DNA of 8,075 bases from Acidisarcina sp. (GTDB taxonomy: Bacteria > Acidobacteriota > Blastocatellia > Pyrinomonadales > Pyrinomonadaceae). Location of the stretch: positions 1-8,075 of the forward strand of contig JAJNPX010000534.1 in assembly GCA_021155145.1 (NCBI GenBank), read 5' to 3'. Below, piece after piece: positions 1-6,309 of the stretch. A program made the position numbers and the translations under genes. A model generated the notes under the pieces. That model saw nothing but the letters and a program-made list of their open reading frames with translations. It had not been told where the DNA came from and made no database searches. Numbering within the stretch: position 1 is the first letter of the stretch; every line of letters begins with the position of its first letter.

Positions 1-34
1 TTCGCGTTCTTTCTCGGAGGTCCAAGATAGCCCT

Positions 35-661
35 ATGCTCCGCTCCATACTTTCGACCGCGACCGCATTGCTTCTAACCACTGCGGGGGTTGCTCAAACC
101 CCGACCTCATTACCCAAGGCGAATGACCTAGCTCCGATAGAGCAGGTCCTGATCCACCCCCTGTTTGCGGCAGACTTTGGCTGCTCGGAGCATTGGGAGG
201 GCCAACTCCCATATCCTGGTGACGCCCTCGGTAAAGATTGTTTTGTTTATGGCGGTAAGATCGATGGTGACGACGGGTTCTTAAGGACCTTCAAGACAGA
301 CGGATCGACAAACGAAGACTGGTACGGCTGGGGAGAGAAAGTACTCGCCCCGTTCGATTCGATGGTCGCAAAGATCAATGTTAATCCTGTAGTGAATAAG
401 CCGGGTAAGATGGGCAGGGGGCCGGCAACGTTCGTCATCTTCAAACATACAGACGGAACCATGGTAATGGTCGGTCATCTCACCGACATTACGGTGAAAG
501 AGGGCGACAAGGTTATCGCTGGCCAGCCATTTGGAAAGGTAGGGAACAATGGCTTTAGCCGTGCCCCGCATATCCATGTCGGAGCCTGGCGTGACAAAAC
601 GCCGCTTCAGATCCGTTTCGACCTTCGAGCGATGGGCAAGCTCCGAAGCAGCAACCCGTGA
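35..661 (+). CDS. Secreted M23-like peptidase-fold protein (degenerate first zinc motif)
   Basis: The 208-aa product starts with a signal peptide (residues 1-20, hydrophobic ALLLTTAGVA, likely cut after A20), so it should act in the periplasm or outside. Residues about 100-186 carry the M23 (LytM/lysostaphin-type) beta-barrel core: WGEKVLAPFDSMV, VMVGHLTD (H148), the run EGDKVIAGQPFGKVGNNG, and HIHVG with H179 and H181. M23 enzymes are zinc endopeptidases that cut peptidoglycan cross-links. The usual HxxxD zinc motif is not intact: D95 (in NEDW) lies about where the Asp belongs, but the position four residues earlier is S91, so one zinc ligand appears missing. C50 and C69 could form a disulfide. 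The ATG at 35 is preceded by GGAGG at 16-20, a rather long 14-nt spacing. The gene converges on the 670-1215 gene with 8 bp between stops. The fold assignment is fairly sure; peptidase activity is doubtful. Confidence 0.8.
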   Translation: MLRSILSTATALLLTTAGVAQTPTSLPKANDLAPIEQVLIHPLFAADFGCSEHWEGQLPYPGDALGKDCFVYGGKIDGDDGFLRTFKTDGSTNEDWYGWGEKVLAPFDSMVAKINVNPVVNKPGKMGRGPATFVIFKHTDGTMVMVGHLTDITVKEGDKVIAGQPFGKVGNNGFSRAPHIHVGAWRDKTPLQIRFDLRAMGKLRSSNP

Positions 662-669
662 GTCTCAAG

Positions 670-1215
670 TCAGTCCTCCGGAAGCAGCGATAGGGCCCGG
701 GCAACAAGCGAATCGAAGTGAGCCTCAAGGTGCTCGTTCACGCCGCGAAGTCCCGCGACAACCGCAACTCCCCATTTAACGTACTCACGCCGTCGCTCGA
801 TCGACCAATCCGCCGGAGGGTTGCTGGTCACTTCGCCGATGTTGCTGATCTTGTCCGCGAGTTTTATCACCTTGGCCCCGGGTGAAAGGTGCGGTGCGTG
901 TTCTATCTGCAGGCGCTTTTGTTCGGGCTTCGGAAGTGACTTGTCGTCCGTCAGTTCGACCACATAGGCCGCGACGGTATCGCCAAAAAGCAATGAGATC
1001 TCATCGCGCGTCACTCCGCAATCCTCGATAGTATCGTGAAGCACGGCGGCCATCAGGACCTCGATATCGTGGACACCGCCAATGTTCGCGACCAGGTTTG
1101 CGACTTCCAGTGGATGATTGATGTAGGGTTCGCCGCGCTCGCCCTTGCGTTTTTGCCCGGCGTGCTTCTGGGCGGCAAAACTTGCGGCATGCAAAAGGTT
1201 GTTTAGATTATTCAC
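670..1215 (-). CDS. Stand-alone HD-domain (p)ppGpp hydrolase, MESH1/SAH-like
   Basis: The 181-aa protein is one HD domain of the RelA/SpoT hydrolase type, about the length of metazoan MESH1. Every expected active-site position is visible: R23 (QKRKG), H34 (YINHP), H60-D61 and E64-D65 (LHDTIED), D121 and N125 (KLADKISN). Family knowledge says such enzymes bind Mn2+ and remove the 3'-diphosphate of (p)ppGpp; some family members, MESH1 among them, also have NADPH phosphatase activity. No synthetase, TGS or ACT domain is attached, so it is a small alarmone hydrolase and not a full Rel. The start is GTG at 1213-1215; an in-frame TGA lies two codons upstream, so no earlier start is possible. No good Shine-Dalgarno is seen; a TTG at residue 8 is an alternative. 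It lies 46 bp downstream of the S55 gene on the same strand and is probably co-transcribed. Confidence 0.9.
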   Translation of the reverse strand: MNNLNNLLHAASFAAQKHAGQKRKGERGEPYINHPLEVANLVANIGGVHDIEVLMAAVLHDTIEDCGVTRDEISLLFGDTVAAYVVELTDDKSLPKPEQKRLQIEHAPHLSPGAKVIKLADKISNIGEVTSNPPADWSIERRREYVKWGVAVVAGLRGVNEHLEAHFDSLVARALSLLPED

Positions 1216-1261
1216 ATTTCAGTTTGCGAAAAAATGAAAAGGAATGGCGACCCGACTAATC

Positions 1262-3139
1262 TTATCTCACTATCTCAATGGTGAGCGATTGCTGTCCTGT
1301 GATGATGAATTCCGAGGGCGGTAGAGCCCTTTCCATGATCACCGTCTGGACCGTCGGCTTCACACCGCCGGCCACCCGGTCGTTATTGAGGGTCGCCAAC
1401 ATCGACGGCGGGAGATTTGGCAACTCGCTCGCCCCGATCACAGCGCCCGTACTCGACCGGGTCGCGACGACATAGAGGCGGTCACCGGACTTCAAGCGAT
1501 TTATCGTCGACACAAGTTCACTGAGGTCTTTAGGGACAAAATGCTGAGCCGCCGATTCCTTCTGCACCTGGCTGCCGTCGCCAACCATTATCTTGAAAGT
1601 GCCGACGGGCGTTTCCCTGGGAATGGTGACCGGGATCTTTTGGATATAGACCTTGCCGGAATAGGTACGTGCAAATGCTTGAAGTTCGATCGTTTCGCCC
1701 GCTTTTGCTTCGGAACGATCGACAGAAAGGCGATCGAGCGTGGCGGCCTGCGTGCCGTCGGTCGATGCGATACTTACTTCGATCGACGAGATCTCAAGGT
1801 CCTCAAAACTGCTCCTCAGCAGCACACTTACGGGTGCGACGACCGAACCGGCAGCCATCTGCTGGGCTTGCGCACCGGCAAATTTCCTCTCTACGGTCAC
1901 TGGCTCCTGGCCCTTGATCTGCACTACCCCGCGAATATCGACCGTGGTATCACCCAGTCCGCGCTCCTGCGCTGTGACGGCGTTATAGATCGCAATATTC
2001 AGAAGCAGCGGAGTAAGAAACTCGTCTCGCGCGACCTCGAAGTTGACGACTTCGTTGCCGCCGCGGCTGGTCTCGATGTTCAGCTTTACAGGGATCATCT
2101 CAGGTGCCCGGCCGAGATTCCCGAAAACACCTGTCGCACGGTCCTGCGTCATCGATCCGACCATAGCGTCGGGTACGGCAAGCTTGAATGAATTATTGAT
2201 GTTCGGGATCACCGTGACGACGTGCGACTCTGACATCGGCAGGTCGGACGAGCCAAGATTAAGGAACGGATGGCCGAAAGCGTAGATCTTGTCGCCGTCA
2301 CGAAGGGTGACAGTTCCGGCCGCGGCTAAACTATAATCGCCTCGGGTCAACTGCATCGAGACCGAGTCGCCCCCGACGAGGGTACTCGCATCGGCCTTTT
2401 TCAAAGGCGTGATCGCGGCCGAGCCGCCTGCGGCGGAAACGGGCAAGAGTCCTGCTTGCAACAGTCTCGGAGCAAAGAAATCAAGTGTCGCCTGACTGAA
2501 TCCAGTGAATGTCAACGGCGTCGCGATCGGGCGAAATGATTGGCCAGCGACTGCCATCATACCCGAATTGCCCGACATTCCTGAGAGTACGCCGCTCTCG
2601 GATCGGGCCCTTGGAAACTCAGGCATCCAGTCTGTTGACGCCAGTTCGGCGAATGAGACGACCCGCGGCTCGCGGGCGACCGTTCGCCCCGACCGTTTTT
2701 CTTCGAAGATCCCGATCATCTGCTCGATCGGCGTGATCCCGCAGATCGCTTCCTTGGAGAATGGAAAGCTGTAGGATATCGCTCCGACCAGTTTACCGTC
2801 TATGTAGACCGGCGAGCCGGACATACCGGCAAATACGGCCGTGCGATCCGCGCTTCCGCCGCTGATCTTGCCGACGATCATGTCCTGCTTTGGCCCGATG
2901 CCGCCGGGAACGATCCCAAGTATCTCGACGCTGAATTCCTCCGGCTCGGTCCCGCGAAATACCGTTCGGGCGGTGCCCCGCATCCCTTCTCGAATTTCGT
3001 TCAGCCTGAGAAAGCGGGAACTGGCCGGAGCATCAGCCGTCGCCGAAGCCGAGGCTGCGGCACTTTGACCGCTTGCTCCGACCGAAAAGGTGAGAAGTAG
3101 GCCTATAAAGCCGAGATATTGCAATTTGAACGATTTCAC
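1262..3139 (-). CDS. Exported SpoIVB-type (S55) peptidase-domain protein, permuted
   Basis: From the GTG at 3137-3139 the product has 625 aa: a signal peptide (about 1-25, LGFIGLLLTFSVGASG), an Ala/Ser-rich linker (26-41), then an S55-like region. Residues 47-150 hold the nucleophile half, with GMSGSP at 105-110 (Ser107) followed by DGKLVGAISYSFPF. Residues 265-345 hold DGDKIYAFGHPFLNLG with His290 and later TGVFGNLG. In B. subtilis SpoIVB the His half comes before the Ser half, so the order here is swapped. Residues about 400-625 look like beta-rich, possibly Ig-like modules without a name I can give. The catalytic Asp is not obvious. The start was chosen because GAGGAAG sits 6 nt before this GTG; an in-frame TTG at 3154 would add five residues but has no ribosome site. 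Family members are serine proteases or PDZ-linked signalling proteases; the substrate here is unknown. It heads a likely unit with the alarmone hydrolase gene. Confidence 0.85.
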   Translation of the reverse strand: MKSFKLQYLGFIGLLLTFSVGASGQSAAASASATADAPASSRFLRLNEIREGMRGTARTVFRGTEPEEFSVEILGIVPGGIGPKQDMIVGKISGGSADRTAVFAGMSGSPVYIDGKLVGAISYSFPFSKEAICGITPIEQMIGIFEEKRSGRTVAREPRVVSFAELASTDWMPEFPRARSESGVLSGMSGNSGMMAVAGQSFRPIATPLTFTGFSQATLDFFAPRLLQAGLLPVSAAGGSAAITPLKKADASTLVGGDSVSMQLTRGDYSLAAAGTVTLRDGDKIYAFGHPFLNLGSSDLPMSESHVVTVIPNINNSFKLAVPDAMVGSMTQDRATGVFGNLGRAPEMIPVKLNIETSRGGNEVVNFEVARDEFLTPLLLNIAIYNAVTAQERGLGDTTVDIRGVVQIKGQEPVTVERKFAGAQAQQMAAGSVVAPVSVLLRSSFEDLEISSIEVSIASTDGTQAATLDRLSVDRSEAKAGETIELQAFARTYSGKVYIQKIPVTIPRETPVGTFKIMVGDGSQVQKESAAQHFVPKDLSELVSTINRLKSGDRLYVVATRSSTGAVIGASELPNLPPSMLATLNNDRVAGGVKPTVQTVIMERALPPSEFIITGQQSLTIEIVR

Positions 3140-3165
3140 AAATTTCTTCCTCAAAACAGGCGTTT

Positions 3166-3174
3166 ATGGTAGCA
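3166..3174 (-). promoter_or_regulatory. Candidate extended -10 promoter of the S55 gene
   Basis: On the minus strand the bases read TGC-TACCAT, an extended -10 of the TG-N-TANNNT kind. The last T is 26 nt upstream of the preferred GTG start, giving a leader of roughly 20 nt that contains the GAGGAAG ribosome site. A matching -35 is weak (TTCTGA-like, inside an inverted repeat). The call rests on eye inspection only. Confidence 0.35.
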
Positions 3175-3178
3175 TTTT

Positions 3179-3205
3179 AAGTGGCTTATCAGAAGCCTTT
3201 TCTTT
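3179..3205 (+). terminator. Short hairpin followed by a T-rich run (terminator-like or operator)
   Basis: GGCTT (3183-3187) and AAGCC (3193-3197) form a 5-bp stem with loop ATCAG, extended outward after one mismatch by a G-T wobble and two A-T pairs, and followed by TTTTCTTT on the plus strand. This resembles a small intrinsic terminator or attenuator reading plus-ward, yet no plus-strand gene ends here. The stem also overlaps the expected -35 zone of the minus-strand S55 gene, so it could be a regulator-binding palindrome. The stem is short, so confidence is low. Confidence 0.3.
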
Positions 3206-3251
3206 CCTGCACTTACCAATAAGAATCTCGCACACGATTCTCCGTTGTCCT

Positions 3252-3257
3252 TACATT
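3252..3257 (+). promoter_or_regulatory. Possible -10 element of the alpha/beta-hydrolase-fold gene
   Basis: TACATT ends 16 nt before the ATG at 3274 and fits the TANNNT form. It would give a leader of about 10 nt. The bases before the ATG (AAGCGGTTCCACC) hold no good Shine-Dalgarno. No convincing -35 is seen 16-18 nt upstream. Confidence 0.25.
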
Positions 3258-3273
3258 TTGAAGCGGTTCCACC

Positions 3274-4245
3274 ATGGCAAAAGTTAAGCGTCTAAGCAAG
3301 AGTTTCTTTCGATTGCTGCTCCCTGTTGTTGTATTACTAATAGTCGCGACAGCGACCGCATCTGTCTGGCTTGTCCACGAGACGGCCCATCCGGTCAACA
3401 CCGGCTATCTCGTCACGCCCGAGAAATACGGGATGCTGAGTTCGCGCGGCGCACAGGTCACGGAAGAGAGCTGGGAGGGTTCCGACGGCAAGCAGCAGAA
3501 GGGCTGGCTTCTTCGTGGAGCGCCCAACCAACCGGCGGTCATCCTGCTGCATAAATACGGTGCCAATCGCTCCTACGTCCTGAATTTAGGCGTAAAGCTC
3601 AACGAGGCTACGAACTTCACCGTTTTGATGCCGGACCTTCGCGGCCACGGCAGTGATCCGGGTGACGCTCGATGCACATTCGGCGGATGCGAGTCCGATG
3701 ATATGTCCGCGACGGTGAAATACGTAAAGAATTTGAAGACGCCGGAACAGTTTCAACTCATCGGGAACGGCATCGGGATATACGGCCTTGAGATGGGGGC
3801 ACTTTCTGCTTTGTCCACCGCGGCGGCGAACCCCGATGTGAAGGCAATAGCACTTGATTCGATACCGACCGATTCTGATGCGGTACTCGCCTCTGCTATC
3901 GAAAAACGATTTCCGTTCGCGAGCAGCGTGACCGAACGCCTCGGGCAGATGGGGACGTATGCCTATTTCTATGACGGTTGCTACAGGAGAGGTTCGGCGT
4001 GCGAGACGGCAAAACAGCTCGACGACCGCAGTGTGCTGCTCCTCGCCGGTGCCGACGCGCGAAAGTATCAAGAATCGACGTCAAAGCTAAGTAAGTGCTT
4101 TCCGGCTTCTGTAAAGATGGATTCCAAGACGGATCTCAGCCCTTCGGGTATGAACATCCTCAATGCCTCGCTCGAAACCTCAGAGGCGTACGATCAGCGG
4201 ATCATCGACTTCTTCATAAGCTCGCTTTCCAGGCCGGTCCAGTGA
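3274..4245 (+). CDS. Membrane-anchored alpha/beta-hydrolase-fold protein lacking the catalytic Ser and His
   Basis: The 323-aa protein has a basic N-terminus and one membrane segment (about residues 11-34) and then an extracytoplasmic alpha/beta-hydrolase fold. Seen are the oxyanion-type motif LLHKYGANRS (91-100) and MPDLRGHGSDPG (119-130), both typical of the family. The nucleophile elbow, normally GxSxG, reads GLEMG with Glu at 173. The acid-loop region VLLLAGAD (254-261) keeps D261, but the C-terminal His position region (KTDLSPSGMN, 285-294) has no His. Hydrolase chemistry is therefore unlikely and a binding or structural role is more probable. Paired cysteines C134/C139 and C236/C243 suggest disulfides outside the cytoplasm. 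It is divergent from the S55 gene (134 bp apart), and its TGA touches the stop codon of the convergent Lon-domain gene. No ligand can be named. Confidence 0.8.
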   Translation: MAKVKRLSKSFFRLLLPVVVLLIVATATASVWLVHETAHPVNTGYLVTPEKYGMLSSRGAQVTEESWEGSDGKQQKGWLLRGAPNQPAVILLHKYGANRSYVLNLGVKLNEATNFTVLMPDLRGHGSDPGDARCTFGGCESDDMSATVKYVKNLKTPEQFQLIGNGIGIYGLEMGALSALSTAAANPDVKAIALDSIPTDSDAVLASAIEKRFPFASSVTERLGQMGTYAYFYDGCYRRGSACETAKQLDDRSVLLLAGADARKYQESTSKLSKCFPASVKMDSKTDLSPSGMNILNASLETSEAYDQRIIDFFISSLSRPVQ

Positions 4246-4950
4246 TCAATCGCCCAGGTCGAGGGGCTTGTCGGAGTGACCGTTCTTCTGTGCGACAACA
4301 TGCAGGTCCGCATTGCTCTCCATTTGGTTTACGGCTTGATCCAGGATCGCCTTTAACCGGCGGAGACGCTCAGACGTACTCGTCAATTCGACGAATTCCG
4401 ACTTTATATCATTATCGAGATTGAACGCTGCGGCGACCAGGAACGACAGCTGTTCAGGTTCGGCCCTCGGTACCTCCGGAAAACGTCCGCGATTGCCGCT
4501 GAGTTTGAAAGCCGCCTTCGCCATGCGTTCGAACAGTTTGAAGACCTCATCGGCGATCGGTTCCAGCTCTTCTTTCGGTTCCGCCTCATCCTCAAAAAAG
4601 TGCACCTCCGCGGAATGGTACGGCATTCCGATATCTACGTAATCGAGCAATCGATAGCGTATCAGGCCGAACGTCAAAATGTTCGACCGCTCGTCGGGAA
4701 GCGCCTGGGCCTGCCGCACCTCAGCCACGCAGCCGATCGATCCCAGGGCCGGCCGTTCCTCAAGCGCGGCCTCAGATTCAAAGTAATTGACGCCAAAAAG
4801 ATTTCGACGAAGTTCGATGTCCTTCAACATCTGTCGATAGCGGGGTTCAAAGATGTGAAGGGGCAGAAGTTCGAACGGCATCAGCACAAGCGGCAATGGG
4901 AATATCGGCAGATACTCGATACCGGCAACTCTTTCTGATGCTTCGGACAT
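4246..4950 (-). CDS. Lon N-terminal (substrate-binding, PUA-like) domain protein
   Basis: The 234-aa protein opens with the hallmark Lon N-domain strand-turn: LPIFPLPLVLMPFELLPLHI at 14-33, then FEPRYRQM. It continues with IGCVAEV (72-78) and GLIRYRLLDYV (95-105), then a helical part (about 126-215) and a polar tail. The ATPase and Ser-Lys protease domains of Lon are absent, and the size is normal for stand-alone Lon-N proteins, whose job is mostly unknown; they are thought to bind unfolded or specific proteins. A strong GGGAGGG lies upstream of the ATG at 4950, with about 12-13 nt spacing. The gene follows the nuclease gene by 21 bp, so the two are probably one operon. Its stop (TGA on the minus strand) directly abuts the stop of the convergent gene. 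Confidence 0.88.
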   Translation of the reverse strand: MSEASERVAGIEYLPIFPLPLVLMPFELLPLHIFEPRYRQMLKDIELRRNLFGVNYFESEAALEERPALGSIGCVAEVRQAQALPDERSNILTFGLIRYRLLDYVDIGMPYHSAEVHFFEDEAEPKEELEPIADEVFKLFERMAKAAFKLSGNRGRFPEVPRAEPEQLSFLVAAAFNLDNDIKSEFVELTSTSERLRRLKAILDQAVNQMESNADLHVVAQKNGHSDKPLDLGD

Positions 4951-4971
4951 AACTAATAGGCGCCCTCCCGA

Positions 4972-6228
4972 CTAGTTCGGCGCGAGGGACTTTTGTGAAA
5001 TGAAATCTGCGATCTTTTCGGGCTCTTCGTCGCTAAGGGCAAGACGCTTTGCGCCTATCACGGCCTCGGATATGCTGCCTACCTTGGCCTTGTAGCGATT
5101 GTCGCGGATGATCAGGTCTTCGACAACACGACGTTCCAGCTTCTCGCGGCTAGCATCCTCGTCGCCCTCGACAGCAACAGCATAGTCTATCGGGACGGAG
5201 TTGTTCTTTATCCTGATGTGCAAGGCTCCGGTGATCTCTTGCGCACGCTCGCGGATAGTCTTCAGCTCGAGGACCGAGTTCGGAAATCCGAGTTGGCCTT
5301 TGAGAATGATCTCTATGATCGGTTCCGGCCGGCCCGCTTCGGCCCGCTTCGCTTCATTTGCCACCTTTGCAAGGACCGAATTTGTCAGCTCGCGAGTATC
5401 CGCAAAGCCATCCACGTCAAAGGGTATTCGCTGAAAAGGACGATAATGGTAATCCTCAATATGATCGGCGTTGACGCTATTGTCCTCTCCGACCTCAACC
5501 AAAAAGACACCGCGCTTTTCCCTGAACTCCGAGATATTCGTAACTTCGATCGAGCCGGGATTGAATGCCCAATTGTCGATCTCGTAATGCATGTGAGTAT
5601 GTCCGAGGGCGACGTAATCGGTCACCGATCTGAGTTCTTTAAGGGCCGAGAGCGAAAGTGCAGGTATCGGGTGCGTCTGGTGCCCTTCGACATCGGTGTG
5701 CAGCATCAACAGATGGAACGCCCCTTCCCGGCGGTGTCGCTTTATCGCCTCGGTGAGCATCGGTATCGCCCAATTGGCGGAGGCTCCATACCAATGCGAT
5801 CCGAATATCCGGGCGCGTCCAATATCGATGTAACCACCCTTGCCAAGCTCCGGGTCCCAAGGCAGGTAATCGATCGTTCCGCTCTCATTCGAAGGCTCAA
5901 GAAGGTAGAGAAGGTTCCAGTTTGCCAGGCTCCGAAGCCAGCTGTAATCGCTGTCGGCGTGCTTTTGATCGTGGTTACCCTCGATCGCAACTACCGGTAT
6001 CCCTGCATCCTTCATAAGCTGGAGACCGGCGACCGCATAATTCATCGTTTCCGGCGGCACATTTCGCTTATGAAAAAAGTCACCACATATGATCACGAAA
6101 TCGACCCTTCTATCGATCCCGTAACGCCGCAGCACATCGATCCAGGCATCAAAGAAGTCCCGGGGACTCTCCTGCAACTGGTATCTCGTGCAGCCAAGGT
6201 GTACATCGGAAATGTGAAGGAATTTCAC
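4972..6228 (-). CDS. SbcD/Mre11/YhaO-like metallophosphoesterase nuclease
   Basis: The 418-aa protein shows the full calcineurin-like metal site: D8 and H10 (ISDVHLG), D50 (CGDFFHKR), N85-H86-D87 (EGNHDQ), H177 (MLHTD), and H210/H212 (ALGHTHMH). This is the layout of Mre11/SbcD-type Mn2+-dependent nucleases that trim DNA ends in double-strand break repair, normally with an SbcC/Rad50 ATPase. Residues about 265-418 form a C-terminal capping region rich in charged helices. No SbcC gene is in the window; the next gene downstream encodes a Lon-domain protein. The start is GTG at 6226-6228, directly giving MKFLHISDVHLG, so no residues are missing. No ribosome site is present; a TG-G-TAAAAT promoter-like element sits 6 nt upstream, pointing to a leaderless mRNA. 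A 10-bp tandem duplication lies at residues about 293-299. Whether it is SbcD proper or the YhaO subgroup cannot be settled by eye. Confidence 0.88.
   Translation of the reverse strand: MKFLHISDVHLGCTRYQLQESPRDFFDAWIDVLRRYGIDRRVDFVIICGDFFHKRNVPPETMNYAVAGLQLMKDAGIPVVAIEGNHDQKHADSDYSWLRSLANWNLLYLLEPSNESGTIDYLPWDPELGKGGYIDIGRARIFGSHWYGASANWAIPMLTEAIKRHRREGAFHLLMLHTDVEGHQTHPIPALSLSALKELRSVTDYVALGHTHMHYEIDNWAFNPGSIEVTNISEFREKRGVFLVEVGEDNSVNADHIEDYHYRPFQRIPFDVDGFADTRELTNSVLAKVANEAKRAEAGRPEPIIEIILKGQLGFPNSVLELKTIRERAQEITGALHIRIKNNSVPIDYAVAVEGDEDASREKLERRVVEDLIIRDNRYKAKVGSISEAVIGAKRLALSDEEPEKIADFISQKSLAPN
5331..5350. repeat. 10-bp perfect tandem repeat inside the nuclease gene
   Basis: GGCCCGCTTC occurs twice head to tail, followed by a further partial GCTTC. 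It lies in the coding sequence of the SbcD-like protein, in a segment reading NEAKRAEAGRP. The unit is not a multiple of three, so gain or loss of one copy would shift the frame. Confidence 0.9.
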
Positions 6229-6247
6229 GAGTGGATTTTACCACACA
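6226..6247 (-). promoter_or_regulatory. Extended -10, leaderless-type promoter of the SbcD-like gene
   Basis: On the minus strand TGG-TAAAAT (6235-6243) is followed by exactly 6 nt (CCACTC) and the GTG start. Transcription would begin at or next to the start codon. No Shine-Dalgarno is present. The element mirrors the one before the divergent dehydrogenase gene: 17 of 22 positions match, start codon included. Confidence 0.5.
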
Positions 6248-6287
6248 GTGTACTTCCATTTGATCTCACGGTGTCCTGCGTGCGGTC

Positions 6288-6309
6288 TGTATGGTAAATT
6301 CCCATCATG
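6288..6309 (+). promoter_or_regulatory. Extended -10, leaderless-type promoter of the dehydrogenase gene
   Basis: TGG-TAAATT (6292-6300) is followed by exactly 6 nt (CCCATC) and the ATG at 6307. No Shine-Dalgarno is present, and no clear -35 lies 17 nt upstream (TGTCCT). The geometry is the same as on the opposite strand at 6226-6247, with 40 bp between the two copies. Confidence 0.5.

Noticed and set aside
1..34. Tail of an upstream gene
   Set aside because: The 34 bases are too short to assign; only the ribosome-site-like GGAGG at 16-20 can be seen.
549..779. A 76-codon plus-strand frame overlapping the M23-like gene end and the alarmone hydrolase gene end
   Set aside because: Arg/Ser/Pro-rich product without a motif, overlapping two supported genes in another frame.
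1541..2191. A 216-codon plus-strand open frame antisense to the S55 gene
   Set aside because: No ribosome site, no known motif, and it lies wholly opposite a well-supported gene.
5218..6297. A long plus-strand open frame (359 codons) antisense to the SbcD-like gene
   Set aside because: The minus strand encodes a protein with every metallophosphoesterase motif; the antisense product has no recognisable domain, and the frame is explained by codon bias of the real gene.
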